Assembly (NCBI GenBank): GCA_002296975.1
Contig: DBIS01000023.1
Location: 800-10,748 of the forward strand
Length of the DNA stretch: 9,949 nucleotides
Direction: 5' to 3'
Source of the DNA: Deltaproteobacteria bacterium UBA796
GTDB taxonomy: Bacteria > Myxococcota_A > UBA796
Under the pieces are notes generated by a model. It made no database searches. It saw only the letters and a program-made list of their open reading frames with translations, and had not been told where the DNA came from. Below are positions 7,459-9,949 of this stretch, piece by piece. Positions within the stretch are counted from its first letter, which is position 1; each line of letters begins with the position of its first letter. The position numbers and the translations under genes were made by a program.

Positions 7459-9090
7459 CTACTCGTCGAAGATTTGAATGTTCGCCGCTTCGTTGGCGGG
7501 GGCTTGGGCGGTGTCTTGGCGGCTAAGCGCGCCTGTCACAGCCTCAACTCGGATGATGCCTTTTCTGTTGACCACCGCCCGAACACGGTGAATCGAGGAG
7601 GTGCTGTCCTGGGCAATCAAGCGGACCACCACATTGATGTGGTACACCCGTGCGCATTGGGTCTGCTGCATCACGTGGGTGCGTGGATGGATGTACCTGT
7701 AGGTCTCCCACGCATCATCCATTCGCGCCATCGCGGGTTGGAGGTTCAGGCGAATAATGTCTGTTAAACCTGTGGCTCCGGCGAACTGGGCCTTCAGTCC
7801 GTCAGAGGAGAGTACGATCTTTTTGTCGTAGCAAAGGACCGTTTCGGGCCTTCCATTGACCGCCTCGTGGGTGTCCAGATCAGAGCAACGACAATCGAGA
7901 ATCTCTGGCGGGATTTTTTCAGGGCGCCGAACCTGAAAGCTCTCCTCTGCTTGGCCAACCTCTGCACCGTCAGCGCCATAAATATGAACACGGTGGTCGG
8001 CCATGATGCCCTTGAGACGTCTGCCTAGTCGGCGTTTGCCGAGTTCCTTGATGCGGTCTTTGATCACGTAGGCGAGGACCATTGCTGTTAAAAATGCAGA
8101 ACTTAGTGAGGCGGCCCAAAGCTCTTGGATGACCAAAAGGGCGACGGTGGCGAAAAGCATCGCGAAGGCGGCGGCGGCCATGCCGATGAAGTCCATGGCC
8201 ATTTGGCCGGTCTTGTCTCTTCTCACGCTGAGGTACAATGCTGAGCTGACGTAGCGTTTGAGGACCCGCCAGCGGTGAGGAAGGTGTTCGTTTCGGTCAC
8301 CCTCATTTGCGTAGGATTGATAGCCTTGTTTTCGGCGGTGTCGGTATTGCCCCACGGCCATCAACCTGGCTTTGTTAGTGGCGCTTTCGATTTGTTCGTG
8401 GCCCGGTTGGTCGGCGCATTGTGCGACCAAGGCGGTGAGTGCCTCCTCTGCCAGCAGTGAAACGTATTCGTCGATGGCGCGCCACCCTTCACGTAAGGCG
8501 ATGGGCACGCCGTCTTGTTCGGCCCTTTCTCCAACCTTGTGTAGGCGCGTGAGAGCAGACTCTAAATCCACGGTGAAAGCCGTGAGTTGCTCTGACGCTC
8601 CGCTGGGGTTTGTATCGGCTATGGCAAACTTGATGGCCTCTTGCACGTCAAAATGTGCATCGCGTACAGCCCCTTTGAACACGCACGCCAACAGCTTCAA
8701 ACCCTGTTCTGCTGCTTTGACATCTCCCGGCTCTCCAGCGGCAAATCGGTCGATTTGAGCTTTGATGTCGGAAGCCCAAGGGCGGACGGCCGACTTGGAT
8801 GACAAAGCTGACAGGGCCACTTTGGGCGTGGTCATGCGAATAAAGGTGGCGGTGTCTGCATAAAAGCGGGAGGCGGTGTAGCTGTGTCGGGTCAATGCCA
8901 AAACCCGAGGCACAAAAACATAGGTCTCGACACGGTACCGTTGTCTTTTGGCGTGGGGGCGCAGACCGTAGGCAAGTTTTAACTCCAGCTGGTTTTTGTC
9001 GTGTCTATTGAGGCGAAAATTGAGCAGGGCGTCTCCAAGGCTGCGGGGTTCACTATGCCAGATTAAGCGTGGTTTCGCTTTGTGGGCCAA
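7459..9090 (-). CDS. Conserved-looking membrane protein of unknown function with two central transmembrane helices
   Basis: I do not recognise a named function. From the TTG at 9090 the protein has 543 residues. The frame is open back to a TAA at 9132-9130 with no ATG or GTG between, so TTG is the best upstream start, though an internal start is possible. Residues about 1-290 are soluble and rich in charged and helical segments, including KLAYGLRPHAKRQRY (38-52) and FYADTATFIRMTTPK (76-90). A KRYVSSALYLSVRRD segment (278-292) leads into two hydrophobic helices (about 297-321 and 326-345), followed immediately by YVIKDRIKEL (341-350). The soluble C-terminus (about 351-543) contains Cys400-Arg-Cys402 and ends in an acidic tail. 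From memory, the block around the helices resembles uncharacterised proteins of gammaproteobacteria; this is unverified. Its place between two glycosyltransferase genes suggests an accessory envelope role. No catalytic motif was found. Confidence 0.75.
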   Translation of the reverse strand: MAHKAKPRLIWHSEPRSLGDALLNFRLNRHDKNQLELKLAYGLRPHAKRQRYRVETYVFVPRVLALTRHSYTASRFYADTATFIRMTTPKVALSALSSKSAVRPWASDIKAQIDRFAAGEPGDVKAAEQGLKLLACVFKGAVRDAHFDVQEAIKFAIADTNPSGASEQLTAFTVDLESALTRLHKVGERAEQDGVPIALREGWRAIDEYVSLLAEEALTALVAQCADQPGHEQIESATNKARLMAVGQYRHRRKQGYQSYANEGDRNEHLPHRWRVLKRYVSSALYLSVRRDKTGQMAMDFIGMAAAAFAMLFATVALLVIQELWAASLSSAFLTAMVLAYVIKDRIKELGKRRLGRRLKGIMADHRVHIYGADGAEVGQAEESFQVRRPEKIPPEILDCRCSDLDTHEAVNGRPETVLCYDKKIVLSSDGLKAQFAGATGLTDIIRLNLQPAMARMDDAWETYRYIHPRTHVMQQTQCARVYHINVVVRLIAQDSTSSIHRVRAVVNRKGIIRVEAVTGALSRQDTAQAPANEAANIQIFDE

Positions 9091-9187
9091 TCGGCACCGG
9101 CGCCAGGGTTGGCCGGTTGAAGCGCTAACTTAGTCCCCATGGAGGACCAAGTGGTGGCAGAGAAAAGTACCCTTTTAGGGCGCACCG
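9091..9187 (-). other. 97-base intergenic spacer, longest non-coding stretch in the window
   Basis: This lies between the Maf-like stop and the likely TTG of the membrane protein. Read on the - strand, it holds no convincing -35/-10 pair at normal spacing and no purine-rich ribosome site near the TTG. A short CCCT-AAA-AGGG hairpin (9170-9180) is too weak for a terminator, and a longer hairpin sits at 9129-9151. An ATG at 9140 opens a 25-codon frame ending at 9063 that overlaps the TTG start; it resembles no known peptide. Spacers elsewhere in this operon are only 11-25 bases, so an internal promoter or regulatory element here is possible but not shown. Confidence 0.5.
9129..9151 (-). promoter_or_regulatory. 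Possible RNA hairpin in the leader of the 543-residue membrane protein gene
   Basis: An 8-base-pair stem with a 7-base loop: on the - strand CTTGGTCC pairs with GGACTAAG around TCCATGG. One position is a G-U wobble in the - strand RNA but an A-C mismatch in the + strand RNA, so the fold favours transcription in the gene direction. No T-run follows, which argues against a rho-independent terminator. Function is unknown; a single hairpin of this size can occur by chance. Confidence 0.3.
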
Positions 9188-9949
9188 TTACAGCGTAGAC
9201 CCGTGGTCGACGATGATTTGATACAGCTTTTTGCTGGCAGCCAATGAGGTGCGGATGTTTTTGGCGCTTCGGACAGCCTCTACGGCTTGGCGGATGTCGT
9301 TTTGGGCGACCAGATTGAGCACAAAGGCTCGCTTCATTGCGGCCGACAGTTCCTTCTCCAGGGGTGGCAGTTGGGCCAGCATCGACGGCTTTCGCTTGGC
9401 TTTGTTGATGATGGCGATGCACTGTTTGGCCAATGAAGTGGCCTGGACGATGGCCGCCTTGGTGTCCTTTTCTTTTTTGCCGAAGCGGCGAGCCCGGTCT
9501 TTTCGGGCCGGGGCGCCTGATAAATCCGCAAGTATGGGCCGGACCTCGGTCTTTTTTGGGCTCAGCTCGCTGAGGACATCCCGTAAAGGCACGTGCTGCA
9601 TTCCACCGATAAATGCGCCGCCCTCGGTGCAGTTGAACAGCGTGGTTGTCGCGGCATGGTCGCGGGCTGTGAACTCAAACCAGGTTCTAAATGATGCGAA
9701 TGCCTCGTTGGTCGCCACTTCTCCACCGTAATACCCAGGGACCGTTGCACCGTTAAATCGAAGGCCTTTTTCATTGATTTGGTCTCGGAGTGTGTGGGCC
9801 AGGTCTTCTGAGTAGCCATCTAAACGCCAAGTGTTGCTTTGAGGGTCAAAGCTGGCCTTGGCCTGTCCATCGGTTCCGCCTTGGTGGTAAAATTGTCCGC
9901 CCTCAAATGAGAGGTCTTGTCCGACCAAGATGATGGGGTCGCAGCCCCA
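9188..9949 (-). CDS. Maf/DUF115-type (MptE-like) glycosyltransferase, C-terminal part, 5' truncated
   Basis: The frame is open to the window edge and ends with TAA at 9190-9188, giving 253 visible residues. The fragment opens with CDPIILVGQDLSF (3-15), a hallmark of the 6-hydroxymethylpterin pyrophosphokinase MptE-like domain of motility-associated factor (Maf) proteins. GYYGGEV (72-78), RTWFEF and NCTEGGAFIGG (106-116) follow in the expected order. The last 100 or so residues are a charged helical region (about 150-253), as is usual at the Maf C-terminus. Characterised Maf proteins transfer nonulosonic acids such as pseudaminic or legionaminic acid onto flagellin Ser/Thr in the cytoplasm. 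No flagellar gene is visible here, so the acceptor may be something else. The TTG at 9928 encodes the Leu before Val-Gly-Gln-Asp-Leu and is not a start. It is the first visible gene of the - strand group, and a 97-base spacer separates it from the next start. Confidence 0.87.
   Translation of the reverse strand, partial: WGCDPIILVGQDLSFEGGQFYHQGGTDGQAKASFDPQSNTWRLDGYSEDLAHTLRDQINEKGLRFNGATVPGYYGGEVATNEAFASFRTWFEFTARDHAATTTLFNCTEGGAFIGGMQHVPLRDVLSELSPKKTEVRPILADLSGAPARKDRARRFGKKEKDTKAAIVQATSLAKQCIAIINKAKRKPSMLAQLPPLEKELSAAMKRAFVLNLVAQNDIRQAVEAVRSAKNIRTSLAASKKLYQIIVDHGSTL

Noticed and set aside
9063..9140. Small 25-codon frame from the ATG at 9140 as a leader peptide or the true N-terminus of the next gene
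   Set aside because: It has no ribosome site or recognisable sequence, and a stop in its frame at 9065-9063 prevents continuation into the membrane protein.
9170..9180. CCCT-AAA-AGGG hairpin as a terminator after the Maf-like gene
   Set aside because: A four-base-pair stem without a clean T-run is too weak to call.
9231..9731. 166-codon + strand open frame opposite the Maf-like gene
   Set aside because: The - strand frame has ordered Maf motifs; the + strand translation shows no domain.

Overview
The window is densely coding, with no non-coding gap above about 100 bases. It suggests a Gram-negative, moderately GC-rich bacterium. The first protein carries an Asp-Ala linker, a prepeptidase-like beta domain and a periplasmic L,D-transpeptidase domain. 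That combination fits a deltaproteobacterial-type lineage (Myxococcota or Bradymonadota), but this is inferred from protein style, not from a marker gene.

Layout. Positions 1-2555 (+ strand) hold two translationally coupled genes. The first is a 5'-truncated murein L,D-transpeptidase-type protein (1-1002). The second is a polytopic GT-C-like membrane protein (1002-2555), whose ATG overlaps the upstream stop. From the right edge back to 2539, on the - strand, there are five genes in one apparent operon. In transcription order they are: the C-terminal part of a Maf/DUF115-type glycosyltransferase (9949-9188, start off the window); a 543-residue membrane protein of unknown function (9090-7459); a TMTC-like GT-C membrane protein with a TPR-like tail (7446-5854); a glutamine-dependent asparagine synthetase-type amidotransferase starting at GTG (5828-3894); and a FAD/NAD-binding amine-oxidase-like protein (3882-2539). 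The two groups converge and overlap by 17 bases at 2539-2555.

How the genes may work together (inference). Several products are typical of surface glycan or glycoprotein assembly: a Maf-like transferase, two GT-C integral membrane proteins, an AsnB-type amidotransferase and an NAD/FAD oxidoreductase of the UDP-galactopyranose mutase/protoporphyrinogen oxidase-like fold. The L,D-transpeptidase gene adds a peptidoglycan-modifying enzyme next door. The locus could therefore be a modest, uncharacterised envelope glycosylation or polymer-attachment locus. No transposase, CRISPR array, tRNA, rRNA, phage gene or recognisable defence system was seen.

Regulation. No convincing promoter, rho-independent terminator or strong Shine-Dalgarno sequence was seen at the internal gene starts. 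Translation in both groups probably relies on coupling or on non-canonical initiation. The promoters of both transcription units would then lie outside the window.
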